DNA of 64,000 nucleotides from Pseudoalteromonas sp. NC201. GTDB lineage: Bacteria > Pseudomonadota > Gammaproteobacteria > Enterobacterales > Alteromonadaceae. The DNA lies in assembly GCF_002850255.1 (NCBI RefSeq), contig NZ_CP022522.1:2665125-2729124 (forward strand), read 5' to 3'. Position 1 is the stretch's first letter, and each line of letters starts with the position of its first letter. The notes under the pieces are model-generated. The model was not told the DNA's origin. It made no database searches and worked only from the letters and a program-made list of their open reading frames with translations. Positions 29,265-37,947 of the stretch are shown in pieces. The position numbers and the translations under genes were made by a program.

Positions 29265-30356
29265 ATGAGCCGTTTTCGCCAACAGGATAATTTATTAGGC
29301 CAATCTGACAGCTTTTTAGCTGTGCTAGACAAGGTTTCACAGCTCGCTCCTTTAGAAAAGCCCGTGCTTATTATTGGCGAGCGTGGCACAGGTAAAGAGT
29401 TAATTGCGGCACGTTTGCATTATCTCTCAGAGCGGTGGGATCAGGAATACGTCAAACTAAACTGTGCAGCCCTAAACGAAAACCTTTTAGAGAGTGAATT
29501 ATTTGGTCACGAGAGCGGTGCCTTTACTGGTGCAAGCAAGCGCCATGAAGGTCGATTTGAACGCGCTAACAGTGGCACACTGTTTTTGGATGAGTTAGCT
29601 AATACCTCTGCAATGGTGCAAGAAAAGCTCTTGCGTGTAATTGAATACGGTGAGTTCGAGCGAGTTGGCGGCAAGCAAACCGTAAAAGTAGATACTCGAC
29701 TGGTATGCGCTACCAATGAAGATCTCCCCACTCTTGCCGATGCTGGAGAGTTCAGACACGACTTATTGGACCGCCTCGCATTTGACGTCATCACCTTACC
29801 GCCATTAAGAGCGAGAAAAGAAGACATCTTATTATTGGCCGAACATTTTGCGATAAATATGGCTCGGGATTTAGGATGGGAGTTATTTAGCGGCTTTACC
29901 CGCAAAGCCATCGAAAAGCTGCTTGATTACCCGTGGCCCGGCAATATCCGTGAGCTCAAAAATGTAGTTGAACGTAGTTTATATCGTCATGGCAATGATC
30001 AAATTCCGGTTCATGATATTGTGTTTGACCCCTTTGCTAGCCCATTTAGGCCGAGCCAACGGATCAAAGCACCAAATGCCCAGCCAACAACTGCAGCCAC
30101 TCATAAAGTTGAGCCGTTGCCTACGGCGCAACCGAGTAATGAACAACAGGCAGATCCAGCCCTCGAGTTCGACTTCCCTTGTGATTTAAAATCGCTTTCC
30201 AACGGCTATGAAATCACAATGCTGCAAAAAGCGCTTGAATTTAGTCAATTTAATCAAAAGAAAACTGCACAAAACCTTGGTTTGACGTATCATCAACTTA
30301 GAGGTTATTTGAAAAAATACAACCTACTGGACCAAAACCAAAAACAAGAGGCATAG
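29265..30356 (+). CDS. pspF: PspF, sigma-54 activator of the phage-shock operon
   Basis: 363 aa AAA+ activator with no receiver domain, as usual for PspF. Walker A is GERGTGKE (residues 38-45) and the sigma-54-contacting GAFTGA loop is at residues 85-90. The Fis-type helix-turn-helix is at the end (KKTAQNLGLTYHQLRGYLKKYN). It is about 35 residues longer than E. coli PspF because of a proline/glutamine/alanine-rich linker (about residues 255-305). Its stop overlaps the sapA GTG by one base, so sapABCDF is probably cotranscribed. Confidence 0.95.
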   Translation: MSRFRQQDNLLGQSDSFLAVLDKVSQLAPLEKPVLIIGERGTGKELIAARLHYLSERWDQEYVKLNCAALNENLLESELFGHESGAFTGASKRHEGRFERANSGTLFLDELANTSAMVQEKLLRVIEYGEFERVGGKQTVKVDTRLVCATNEDLPTLADAGEFRHDLLDRLAFDVITLPPLRARKEDILLLAEHFAINMARDLGWELFSGFTRKAIEKLLDYPWPGNIRELKNVVERSLYRHGNDQIPVHDIVFDPFASPFRPSQRIKAPNAQPTTAATHKVEPLPTAQPSNEQQADPALEFDFPCDLKSLSNGYEITMLQKALEFSQFNQKKTAQNLGLTYHQLRGYLKKYNLLDQNQKQEA

Positions 30357-31966
30357 TGGTGCGTAAATTGTTTTTTGGTGTGCTGTGTACCGCTTTATTT
30401 GGCTGTACGGATCAGACGCCAAATAAAGTGAATGATAAGTCACAAGGCTTAGTATATTGTGCAGAAGCGAACCCTGTGTCATTTAATCCACAAGTGACCA
30501 CAACAGGGTCTACGATTGATATTATTGCCAATCAGCTTTATGACACCTTGATCAGTATTGATCCTGAAAACGGCGAATTCTTACCTGAGTTGGCAACGTC
30601 TTGGCAGGTCAGCAAAGACGGTAAATCTTTCACTTTTACCCTGAGGGATGATGTCCAATTTCACGATACCCTCTACTTCACACCAACAAGAAAAATGAAT
30701 GCCGATGATGTGGTATTCTCATTTAACCGTTTATTTGATGTTTACAATCCGTACCACTTTGTTGGTGATGCAAATTATCCTTATTTTCAAAGTATTGGAC
30801 TCGACCAACTGATCCGCCAAGTAAAAAAAGTGGATGAACATACCGTTCGCTTTGATCTGTTCAACGCGGAAAGTAGCTTTTTATCCAATATCGCCACAGA
30901 CTTCGCTGTCATTCTTTCTAAAGAATATGCCGATCAGCTTATACAGCTTGAACATAAGCAAGATTTTGATCAAAAGCCCGTAGGCACAGGTCCGTATAAG
31001 TACCGTGAATTTTTACGTGATAACCTGATCCGATATTATCGCCATGAGCATTACTGGAAACACCCGGTATACATGGAACAATTGGTCTACGATATCACCA
31101 CCAATGGCACTAGCCGCATCGCAAAAATGCTAACTAAAGAATGTGATATTACGGCGCACCCCAGTGCTACCCAGCTCACCGTGCTTGAGCAAAGAAAAGA
31201 CATAGAAGTTGAAAAGGCCGCAAATCTGAATATAGGCTACTGGGCATTCAACACCGAAAAGCCACCATTTGATAATCCGTTGGTCCGCAAAGCGCTGGCG
31301 CACAGCATAGATTTTGAAAAAATCATGCAAGCGGTATTTTACAACAATGGAATTTTAGCCCGCTCGATGCTTCCCCCTTCTTCATGGGCATTTGAAGCAC
31401 AGCAAAAAATGCCAACATATGACCCTGAAAAAGCCAAAGAGTATTTGAAACAGGCTGGTCTTGAGGGTGGTTTTTCCATGACCTTATGGGCCATGCCGGT
31501 GTCGCGAATTTACAATCCTAACGCGCGGAAAATGGCTGAGCTTATTCAACGTGATTTACGTGATATTGGCGTCAATGCCAGAATCGTCGAGTACGAATGG
31601 AATACCTTTATTGAACGCGTTGGCCGCCATGAGCATGATAGCGTGTTGTTAGGCTGGGCAGCAGATACACCTGATCCAGACAATTTCTTCAGCCCATTAT
31701 TGAGCTGCACTGCAACATTTAGTGGCAAAAACCCTTCCAACTGGTGTAATCCGGAGTTTGACTTATTGCTCACTCAAGCGTTAGACACCAACAATATGGA
31801 AGAAAGAAAATACTATTATCAGCAAGCACAAAAAATGGTCATTGAGCAACTGCCTCTCGTTCCAATTGCGCACGGGCTAAGGTTCCAAGCAACTAGCTCT
31901 GATATCAAGGGCGTCTCATTACGTCCATTTGGTGGTATTTCGCTCGCTGAGGCAAGGAGAGACTAA
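30356..31966 (+). CDS. sapA: SapA-like peptide-binding lipoprotein
   Basis: 536 aa, extracytoplasmic solute-binding protein family 5 (dipeptide/oligopeptide type). Starts with GTG, one of two adjacent GTG codons. The lipobox LFGC ends at Cys17, so it is probably an outer-face inner-membrane lipoprotein. Family motifs include EANPVSFNPQVTTTGSTIDIIANQLYDTL and ARSMLPPSSW. SapA binds antimicrobial peptides or heme in enteric pathogens; here peptide uptake is the safer statement. Confidence 0.9.
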   Translation: MVRKLFFGVLCTALFGCTDQTPNKVNDKSQGLVYCAEANPVSFNPQVTTTGSTIDIIANQLYDTLISIDPENGEFLPELATSWQVSKDGKSFTFTLRDDVQFHDTLYFTPTRKMNADDVVFSFNRLFDVYNPYHFVGDANYPYFQSIGLDQLIRQVKKVDEHTVRFDLFNAESSFLSNIATDFAVILSKEYADQLIQLEHKQDFDQKPVGTGPYKYREFLRDNLIRYYRHEHYWKHPVYMEQLVYDITTNGTSRIAKMLTKECDITAHPSATQLTVLEQRKDIEVEKAANLNIGYWAFNTEKPPFDNPLVRKALAHSIDFEKIMQAVFYNNGILARSMLPPSSWAFEAQQKMPTYDPEKAKEYLKQAGLEGGFSMTLWAMPVSRIYNPNARKMAELIQRDLRDIGVNARIVEYEWNTFIERVGRHEHDSVLLGWAADTPDPDNFFSPLLSCTATFSGKNPSNWCNPEFDLLLTQALDTNNMEERKYYYQQAQKMVIEQLPLVPIAHGLRFQATSSDIKGVSLRPFGGISLAEARRD

Positions 31967-31967
31967 C

Positions 31968-33002
31968 ATGTTCGCAAAATATGCTTATCGACGACTGAGC
32001 TTGCTTTGCTTTATGTTGTTTACCCTAACGATTTTTACTTTCGCCCTCAATTATCTGTTTCCTGGTGAGTTGATCACTAACTTCAGTGGTGAAGTCAACT
32101 CGAGTTATGCCCAAACGCAGGCGCTAGTTGAAAAATATCGTATTGAAGAAAATATCTTTGTGCAATATGCCGCGTTTATGACTCGTATGTTTGAAGGCGA
32201 CTGGGGTTTATCTTTATCATCAGGGCAGCCCGTGCTTTCTCATGTGAAACATCTATTTCCAGCAACGCTTGAGCTGTGTTTATATGCTTTGACGGTTGCA
32301 GTCTTGATTGGTGTACCAAGTGGAGTAATAGCCAGCGCTTATCATAAAAAGTGGCCAGATAAGCTCATTAACTCATTAAGCTTGATGGGATTTTCCATTC
32401 CAGTTTTTTGGTTAGCCCTGCTGCTTATTATGGCATTTTGTCTGGGCCTTGGGCTTTTCCCCATGTCCGGTAGAATTGGCTTACTTTATGAAATACAGCC
32501 CGTTACTCATTTTATTCTGATTGATATTTATCTTGAAGATTTTCCCTATGGTGGTGCCGCATTTTGGGATGCACTTCATCATTTAGCGCTGCCGACAATT
32601 GTGCTGGCTATGTACCCAACGACAGTTTTGATCCGCTTTACTCGCGACTCTATGCTCGAAGTCCTCGACCAGAACTATATTAAAACAGCTAGAGCAAAAG
32701 GCCTTAATCGCAGCCAGCTTATCATCCACCACGCGCTGAGAAATGCGCTGCTTCCAGTGATAAAACAAATTGGTCTCCAATTTAGCACGCTCATCACACT
32801 TGCGATGATCACTGAGGTGATATTCTCTTGGCCTGGGATCGGTCGATGGTTAATTGAAAGCATCTATCAACGTGATTTCCCCGCCATCCAAGGGGGACTG
32901 CTCGCGGTGTCTTTCTTTGTTATCATTGCCAACATGTTGTCTGATTTTATTCACTCGATACTCGATCCGCTCGCAAGGAATCAGGCTCATGGCAAAGTTT
33001 AA
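31968..33002 (+). CDS. sapB: SapB-like ABC permease
   Basis: 344 aa from ATG 31968, which follows AAGGAGAGACTAAC; the in-frame alternatives upstream lie in sapA. Six hydrophobic segments and the EAA loop of DppB-type permeases (NYIKTARAKGLNRSQLIIHHALRNALLPV). Heterodimer partner of SapC. One base separates it from the sapA stop. Confidence 0.92.
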   Translation: MFAKYAYRRLSLLCFMLFTLTIFTFALNYLFPGELITNFSGEVNSSYAQTQALVEKYRIEENIFVQYAAFMTRMFEGDWGLSLSSGQPVLSHVKHLFPATLELCLYALTVAVLIGVPSGVIASAYHKKWPDKLINSLSLMGFSIPVFWLALLLIMAFCLGLGLFPMSGRIGLLYEIQPVTHFILIDIYLEDFPYGGAAFWDALHHLALPTIVLAMYPTTVLIRFTRDSMLEVLDQNYIKTARAKGLNRSQLIIHHALRNALLPVIKQIGLQFSTLITLAMITEVIFSWPGIGRWLIESIYQRDFPAIQGGLLAVSFFVIIANMLSDFIHSILDPLARNQAHGKV

Positions 33003-33882
33003 TCTATTTACCGAAGAGTCTAATCGCTCACCTTTATTTAGGTTATGGCGTAAATTCCGCTCAAACCACGTTGCGCTAGTGGGTTTATGGCTGTTTGTTG
33101 CTCTGACGGTGTTGGCTTTAACAGCGCCGCTGATCGCGCCCTATGGTGTTAACCAGCAGCATGCTGATGCCCTGTTGCTACCACCTTCTTGGCATGACGA
33201 TGGCGATGTGCGCTTTATACTCGGTACAGATGATTTAGGGCGAGACATCTTATCGCGCTTAATGAATGGAGCAACCTACACGTTTGGTTTATCTATCATT
33301 GCAGCCTTGGTTACCACGGCGCTCGGCGTCGTACTTGGTACGCTTGCTGGCGCCAGTCGAGGCTTAAAATCCAGCTTTCTTAATCACTTATTGGATATTA
33401 CGCTCGCCATTCCTTCGTTATTGCTGGCCATTATCATCATTGCTATATTGGGGCCAGGTTTGATGAATACAGTGTGGGCGATTATCTTCGCGCTATTGCC
33501 ACAATACATCCACTCGATTAGAAACTTAGTGGTCACTGAGCTGAGTAAAGACTATATCATCGCCTTTAAGCTTGATGGTGCAACACGCTGGAAACTGCTC
33601 GTCCGTGGCATACTGCCTAACATTTACGAGCATATCGTGGTTATCTTCACCATGGCGCTGTCGACTGCTATTTTGGATATTGCGGCACTTGGTTTCTTAA
33701 AGCTCGGTGCGCAGCCTCCATCGACCGAATGGGGTGCTATCCTCCAAGAAAACTTAAGTTTAATTTATCTCGCGCCTTGGACTGTAGGCCTCCCAGGTGT
33801 ATTGCTTTTTTTGGCAGTACTGTCTACCAACTTGGTTGGTGATGGACTGCGTGAAGCGCTGAAACAACGTAAGGCAGATTAA
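32989..33882 (+). CDS. sapC: SapC-like ABC permease
   Basis: 297 aa from ATG 32989, overlapping sapB by 14 bases. DppC-type permease with the N-terminal FRSNHVALVGLWLFVALTVLALTAPLIAPYG segment, GTDDLGRDILSRLMNG and an EAA loop (DYIIAFKLDGATRWKLLVRGILPN). Longer upstream readings lie in the sapB frame region and are discounted. Confidence 0.92.
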   Translation: MAKFNLFTEESNRSPLFRLWRKFRSNHVALVGLWLFVALTVLALTAPLIAPYGVNQQHADALLLPPSWHDDGDVRFILGTDDLGRDILSRLMNGATYTFGLSIIAALVTTALGVVLGTLAGASRGLKSSFLNHLLDITLAIPSLLLAIIIIAILGPGLMNTVWAIIFALLPQYIHSIRNLVVTELSKDYIIAFKLDGATRWKLLVRGILPNIYEHIVVIFTMALSTAILDIAALGFLKLGAQPPSTEWGAILQENLSLIYLAPWTVGLPGVLLFLAVLSTNLVGDGLREALKQRKAD

Positions 33883-34889
33883 TGCAATTACTAGACATTA
33901 AGAACCTCACCATTGAACTACGTACCGAAGACGGTGTTATTCGCGCGGTTGATAAGGTCAACCTTAGCCTTAAAGAAGGCGAAGTTCATGCACTTGTCGG
34001 TGAGTCTGGCTCTGGTAAAAGTCTGATCGCCAAAGCCATTGTAGGGGTACTCAATCAGCGCTGGACAGTAACCGCAGACCGCATGCACTGGCGTGGCGTT
34101 GACCTTATGCGTTTATCTTCAGAAAAGCGCAGAAAGCTCGTCAGCCAAGATATTGCGATGATTTACCAAGAGCCAAGTCGAAGCCTTGACCCAACCGCTA
34201 CCATTTTCGACCAAGTCGCGGAATCTATTCCCGATAGCGTCTTAAAAGGTGGCTTTTTTGGTCGTAGAAAAGCACGAAAAGAAAAGGTCCGAGCGCTATT
34301 GCACAAAGCTGGGATCCGAGACGATAAAAAGATCTGTAGCAGTTACCCACATGAGCTTTCTGAGGGGATGTGCCAAAAAATCATGATTGCGATGGCCATC
34401 GCCAGAAGCCCTAAATTACTTATTGCCGATGAGCCAACCACCGCACTTGAGAGTACCGCCCGCGCGCAAGTATTTCGATTGCTCAAGGCATTAAACCAGC
34501 TTAAGAACATGTCGATATTAATGATTTCGCATGAGCTAGAAGAGATCTCCGACTGGTCCCACGCAATGCATGTGCTCTATTGCGGACAGATGGTTGAAGC
34601 AGGTCCTACTCAGGCTATTTTTAAACAGCCATTACATCCCTACACCCAAGCGCTAGTTAAGAGTTTACCTGACTTTGGTCAAGGGCTCGGCCATAAAGAA
34701 GCATTTTATGCCTTGAAAGGCACTATTCCCCCATTACAGCATTTACCCATCGGATGCCGCTTGGGGCCGAGATGCCCTCAAGCACAAAAAGAATGTGTCG
34801 TCACGCCAAGACAAAGTCGCTCGCATGGCCATAGTTATGCTTGCCACTTTCCGTTAATTAAGGTGAAGCAAAAATGCAACCCGTCTTAA
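33882..34889 (+). CDS. sapD: SapD-like ABC ATPase
   Basis: 335 aa with the oligopeptide-transport ATPase C-terminus. Walker A is GESGSGKS and Walker B is LLIADEPTTALE. The signature motif is LSEGM rather than LSGGQ, a departure that E. coli SapD also shows in part. The C-terminal cysteine cluster (GCRLGPRCPQAQKECV) is the iron-sulfur-like motif of DppD/DppF-type ATPases. Start overlaps the sapC stop (TAATG). Confidence 0.92.
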   Translation: MQLLDIKNLTIELRTEDGVIRAVDKVNLSLKEGEVHALVGESGSGKSLIAKAIVGVLNQRWTVTADRMHWRGVDLMRLSSEKRRKLVSQDIAMIYQEPSRSLDPTATIFDQVAESIPDSVLKGGFFGRRKARKEKVRALLHKAGIRDDKKICSSYPHELSEGMCQKIMIAMAIARSPKLLIADEPTTALESTARAQVFRLLKALNQLKNMSILMISHELEEISDWSHAMHVLYCGQMVEAGPTQAIFKQPLHPYTQALVKSLPDFGQGLGHKEAFYALKGTIPPLQHLPIGCRLGPRCPQAQKECVVTPRQSRSHGHSYACHFPLIKVKQKCNPS

Positions 34890-35635
34890 AAGTACAGTCC
34901 TTAAACAAGTCCTACACTTCTCGTCAAGGGCTGCTCAGACGCCGCTCGATGCAGGTACTCAGAGATGTGTCGTTTGCGCTTGCTCCCGGACAAACCCTCG
35001 CAATCATAGGCGAGACTGGCTCTGGTAAAAGTACGCTCGCCAAAGTACTTGCCGGTGCCGACATGGCAGACTCAGGACAAATATTACTAAACGGCCAAAT
35101 TGTAGAAGACGCTGGTATTCGCAATCATGACTGTCGTACTATTCGCCTTATCTTTCAAGACCCAACTCGCTCGCTCAACCCGGGTCTCACCATTGGGGAT
35201 ATGCTTGATGATTGTCTACAATACAATACTGAACTCACCGAAGAGCAGCGTTATAAGAAAATCCGCATCACACTCAGCCGCGTCGGGCTACTTGGCGAAC
35301 ACATAGACTATTATCCTCATATGTTTAGTGGCGGGCAGTTACAGCGGGTTGCCTTAGCGCGGGCCCTTATTTTAGACCCAAAAGTGCTGGTATTGGATGA
35401 AGCGTTGTCATCATTAGACCCATCCGTACGGGCGCAAACCGTAAATCTGCTGCTAGAGCTACAAGCAGCAACGGGACTTGCGTACGTGCTTATCACACAT
35501 CATTTGAGTTTGGTTCGTCACATGAGTGATGAGATTTTGGTATTAAATCGCGGTAAAGTCGTCGAATATGGCGAAACCGAACGTGTGTTCAATACTCCAA
35601 AATCTAAAACCATGCAGAAGCTGCTATCTGCTTAA
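34874..35635 (+). CDS. sapF: SapF-like ABC ATPase
   Basis: 253 aa, with Walker A GETGSGKS, signature FSGGQLQRVALARAL and Walker B VLVLDEALSSLD. It lacks the C-terminal cysteine extension. It overlaps sapD by 16 bases and is the last of pspF-sapABCDF; an AraC-type gene follows 18 bases later, so read-through into it is possible. Confidence 0.92.
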   Translation: MQPVLKVQSLNKSYTSRQGLLRRRSMQVLRDVSFALAPGQTLAIIGETGSGKSTLAKVLAGADMADSGQILLNGQIVEDAGIRNHDCRTIRLIFQDPTRSLNPGLTIGDMLDDCLQYNTELTEEQRYKKIRITLSRVGLLGEHIDYYPHMFSGGQLQRVALARALILDPKVLVLDEALSSLDPSVRAQTVNLLLELQAATGLAYVLITHHLSLVRHMSDEILVLNRGKVVEYGETERVFNTPKSKTMQKLLSA

Positions 35636-35653
35636 TTTCGCGGGGAATAAGTA

Positions 35654-36682
35654 ATGGATTTTAGTGCCCATCTGTTATTTTTCTTCTCACTTATCGGGGT
35701 GTTTAATGGCTTTATTCTCAGCGTCCTACTGCTAATAAAATTTCAGGAGGCAAAAGCACTGCGCTGGGTGTCGGTGCTTCTCATTTTACTTTGTATTCGA
35801 ATTGGCAAATCAGTCCTTTTTTACTTTAACCCAGAGCTGGATAAAACGATTCTGCAAATAGGTTTGAGTGCCTACTTTTTGCTTGGCCCCTGCCTGCTTA
35901 ATTTTGTACTTGCAAGCTACAGTGAAACCAAAAATCGTTATCTAACAATACACTTTTTGGCATTAAGCGGTTTTATTATTGGATTTGGTATACTTATGCC
36001 CTATCAGCTTCACCCTGAAATTTGGCAAATGTGGGGTTACAAAGGCACATCCTATTTTTGGCTAGGTTATTTACTGATAAGTTCTTATACTTTTTATCGT
36101 CTAGCTACAGACAAAAGCGCCAATGGCAACGCTGAGTTTCATCTAACTTTGGTTGTGATCTGCGGTTGCTGGCTCATTTGGGCCGCGTATTTCTTTTCGT
36201 CATTCACTTCTTACATCACAGGAGCACTCACGTTCAGCTTTGTGCTCTATTTAAGCATCCTTTTCGCACCCAAATTACTACGAAAACCAACTGCTAATGA
36301 AAAGAAATATGCCAATACGCACATAAGCGACGATGAATACAATCAGCTCATAGCCAAACTTGAGTCGTTAATGTCAGAAAGCAAGCTATTTACTGAGCCG
36401 GATTTAACGCTCCCCCGATTGGCCAAACGATTAGGCACGAGCCACAACAAATTATCGCAAATAGTAAATCGCCACTATCATTGTAACTTTAAACAATATC
36501 TCAATGGCTTGAGAGTTGAATATGCGAAACACTTGCTTTCGAGCACCAACATGCCGCTGGAACACCTTGCACTGGAGTGTGGTTTTAATTCTGCATCCAC
36601 ATTTTTTGCCGCATTTAAGAAGCTCACGGGGTACTCTCCAAATAGCTTTAAGCACTCCGAGAACATACTCTCAGACTCCTAA
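35654..36682 (+). CDS. Membrane-anchored AraC-family regulator
   Basis: 342 aa. The first about 205 residues hold six or seven hydrophobic helices (LLFFFSLIGVFNGFILSVLLLI onward). A cytoplasmic AraC-type DNA-binding domain occupies about residues 235-335, with two helix-turn-helix units (LTLPRLAKRLGTSHNKLSQIVNRHY; MPLEHLALECGFNSASTFFAAFKKLTGYSP). This is the class of AraC proteins whose sensor is a multi-pass membrane domain. The ATG follows GGGGAATAAGTA. Its ligand and targets are unknown; the next gene is the obvious candidate target. Confidence 0.88.
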   Translation: MDFSAHLLFFFSLIGVFNGFILSVLLLIKFQEAKALRWVSVLLILLCIRIGKSVLFYFNPELDKTILQIGLSAYFLLGPCLLNFVLASYSETKNRYLTIHFLALSGFIIGFGILMPYQLHPEIWQMWGYKGTSYFWLGYLLISSYTFYRLATDKSANGNAEFHLTLVVICGCWLIWAAYFFSSFTSYITGALTFSFVLYLSILFAPKLLRKPTANEKKYANTHISDDEYNQLIAKLESLMSESKLFTEPDLTLPRLAKRLGTSHNKLSQIVNRHYHCNFKQYLNGLRVEYAKHLLSSTNMPLEHLALECGFNSASTFFAAFKKLTGYSPNSFKHSENILSDS

Positions 36683-36751
36683 AATATACTCTAGGTGACT
36701 GCTTTAATTAAATAAGTTTATGTTTCTTCTGAGTCATTACAGGAGAAGCTT

Positions 36752-37879
36752 ATGACCCTATCAAAACTAGTACCATTGTTATTTTTACTACTTATCCAAA
36801 CCAGCATCGCCATCGCTTTTGAGGATGAGACCGCTAAAATTACCGCTACATTAAACCACTACATCGGTGGCACCGCGAATAACCAGCCTGAAATGATAAG
36901 AAAAGCGTTTCATCCCGATGCGATGCTTATTTTAGAAAAGTCAGACCAAGCGATGTGGCAAGTCCCGTTGAAAGAGTATTTGAGTTGGTATAAAGGCTCG
37001 AAAAAAGACACAGGCAGGCGCGCAAAAATTCTAAATATCAGCGTGAATGATCACCTTGCACAGGCCAAAATCCGCATTGATATATTGAAGTCAAACGTGC
37101 AGTACATCGATCACCTACTCCTAAAGAAAATAGCTGGCACATGGAAAATCATCAGTAAATCTGCGCAGCAAACCACGCTAACTTCCGAGCAAGTAACGAA
37201 CTTAGGTCGCCGAGTGCTCATTGTCGCGTCAAGCAAGGCCTTTCACGGCGATAGTCAGCTGCCAGCTGGCACGAGCTTCGAAGAGCTACTCAGTGCCTAT
37301 GACGTATTTACTCAAGCAGGACTAATTGTTGATTTTGTCAGCACACAAGGTGGCGCGCTAAACCTGAGCTATATAAATACTTCAAACGGTGAACATAAAA
37401 AGTACCTTTACCAACCTGACTATATGTATGCGCTCAGCAACACAATGCGTCCAGCTGAAATCGACCCTAGCCAATATGCGGCAATCTATTATGTTGGCGG
37501 CAGTAATGCCATGTATGAAGTAGCAGAAAACCTTACTCTACAGCGTATTGCTATGCATATATATGAACAAAACCAAGGTGTTGTTGCCGCTGTATGCCAC
37601 GGCACAGCTGGTATCATTAATTTGCGCTTGAAAAATGGCGAGTATCTCATCAAAGGAAAACAAATCACTGGTTACCCTACCGCATTTGAAAATCCAGATA
37701 GAGCGTATTTCAAGCATTTTCCTTTTCAAATTCAGCCTAAAGTGGAAGAGCTTGGAGGGAATTTTGTATATGGAGAGCGGGATGCGTCTTTTATCAAGGT
37801 AGATAGCCGCATAGTGACGGGCCAGAATTATCAGTCTTCACAAGCGGTTGCAAGCACCGTACTTGAGCATATTCAATAA
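36752..37879 (+). CDS. Secreted NTF2-like plus DJ-1/PfpI fusion protein
   Basis: 375 aa with a signal peptide (MTLSKLVPLLFLLLIQTSIAIA). Residues about 25-140 form an NTF2-like/SnoaL-type domain (ITATLNHYIGGTANNQPEMIRKAFHPDAML ... WKIISKSAQ). Residues about 150-375 form a DJ-1/PfpI domain (RRVLIVASSKAFHG ... VAAVCHGTAGIINL), with a Cys in the nucleophile elbow AVCHG. Each half is common on its own, but the fusion with export is unusual. It could be a periplasmic chaperone, glyoxalase or hydratase-like enzyme; the sequence does not decide. ATG 36752 follows CAGGAGAAGCTT. Confidence 0.85.
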   Translation: MTLSKLVPLLFLLLIQTSIAIAFEDETAKITATLNHYIGGTANNQPEMIRKAFHPDAMLILEKSDQAMWQVPLKEYLSWYKGSKKDTGRRAKILNISVNDHLAQAKIRIDILKSNVQYIDHLLLKKIAGTWKIISKSAQQTTLTSEQVTNLGRRVLIVASSKAFHGDSQLPAGTSFEELLSAYDVFTQAGLIVDFVSTQGGALNLSYINTSNGEHKKYLYQPDYMYALSNTMRPAEIDPSQYAAIYYVGGSNAMYEVAENLTLQRIAMHIYEQNQGVVAAVCHGTAGIINLRLKNGEYLIKGKQITGYPTAFENPDRAYFKHFPFQIQPKVEELGGNFVYGERDASFIKVDSRIVTGQNYQSSQAVASTVLEHIQ

Positions 37880-37904
37880 TACCGATATCCCTGTCACAAG
37901 GCAT

Positions 37905-37930
37905 AAAAAAGGCGCCGTGTTGGCGCCTTT
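37905..37930. terminator. Bidirectional terminator
   Basis: AAAAAAGGCGCC-gtgtt-GGCGCCTTT between the convergent DJ-1 fusion gene and ppiD. Confidence 0.85.
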
Positions 37931-37947
37931 CTGCTATCTAAAAACGA

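Noticed and set aside
36683..36751. Possible small gene between the AraC regulator and the DJ-1 fusion
   Set aside because: No start with a ribosome-binding site and continuous frame; it is simply the leader of the fusion gene.
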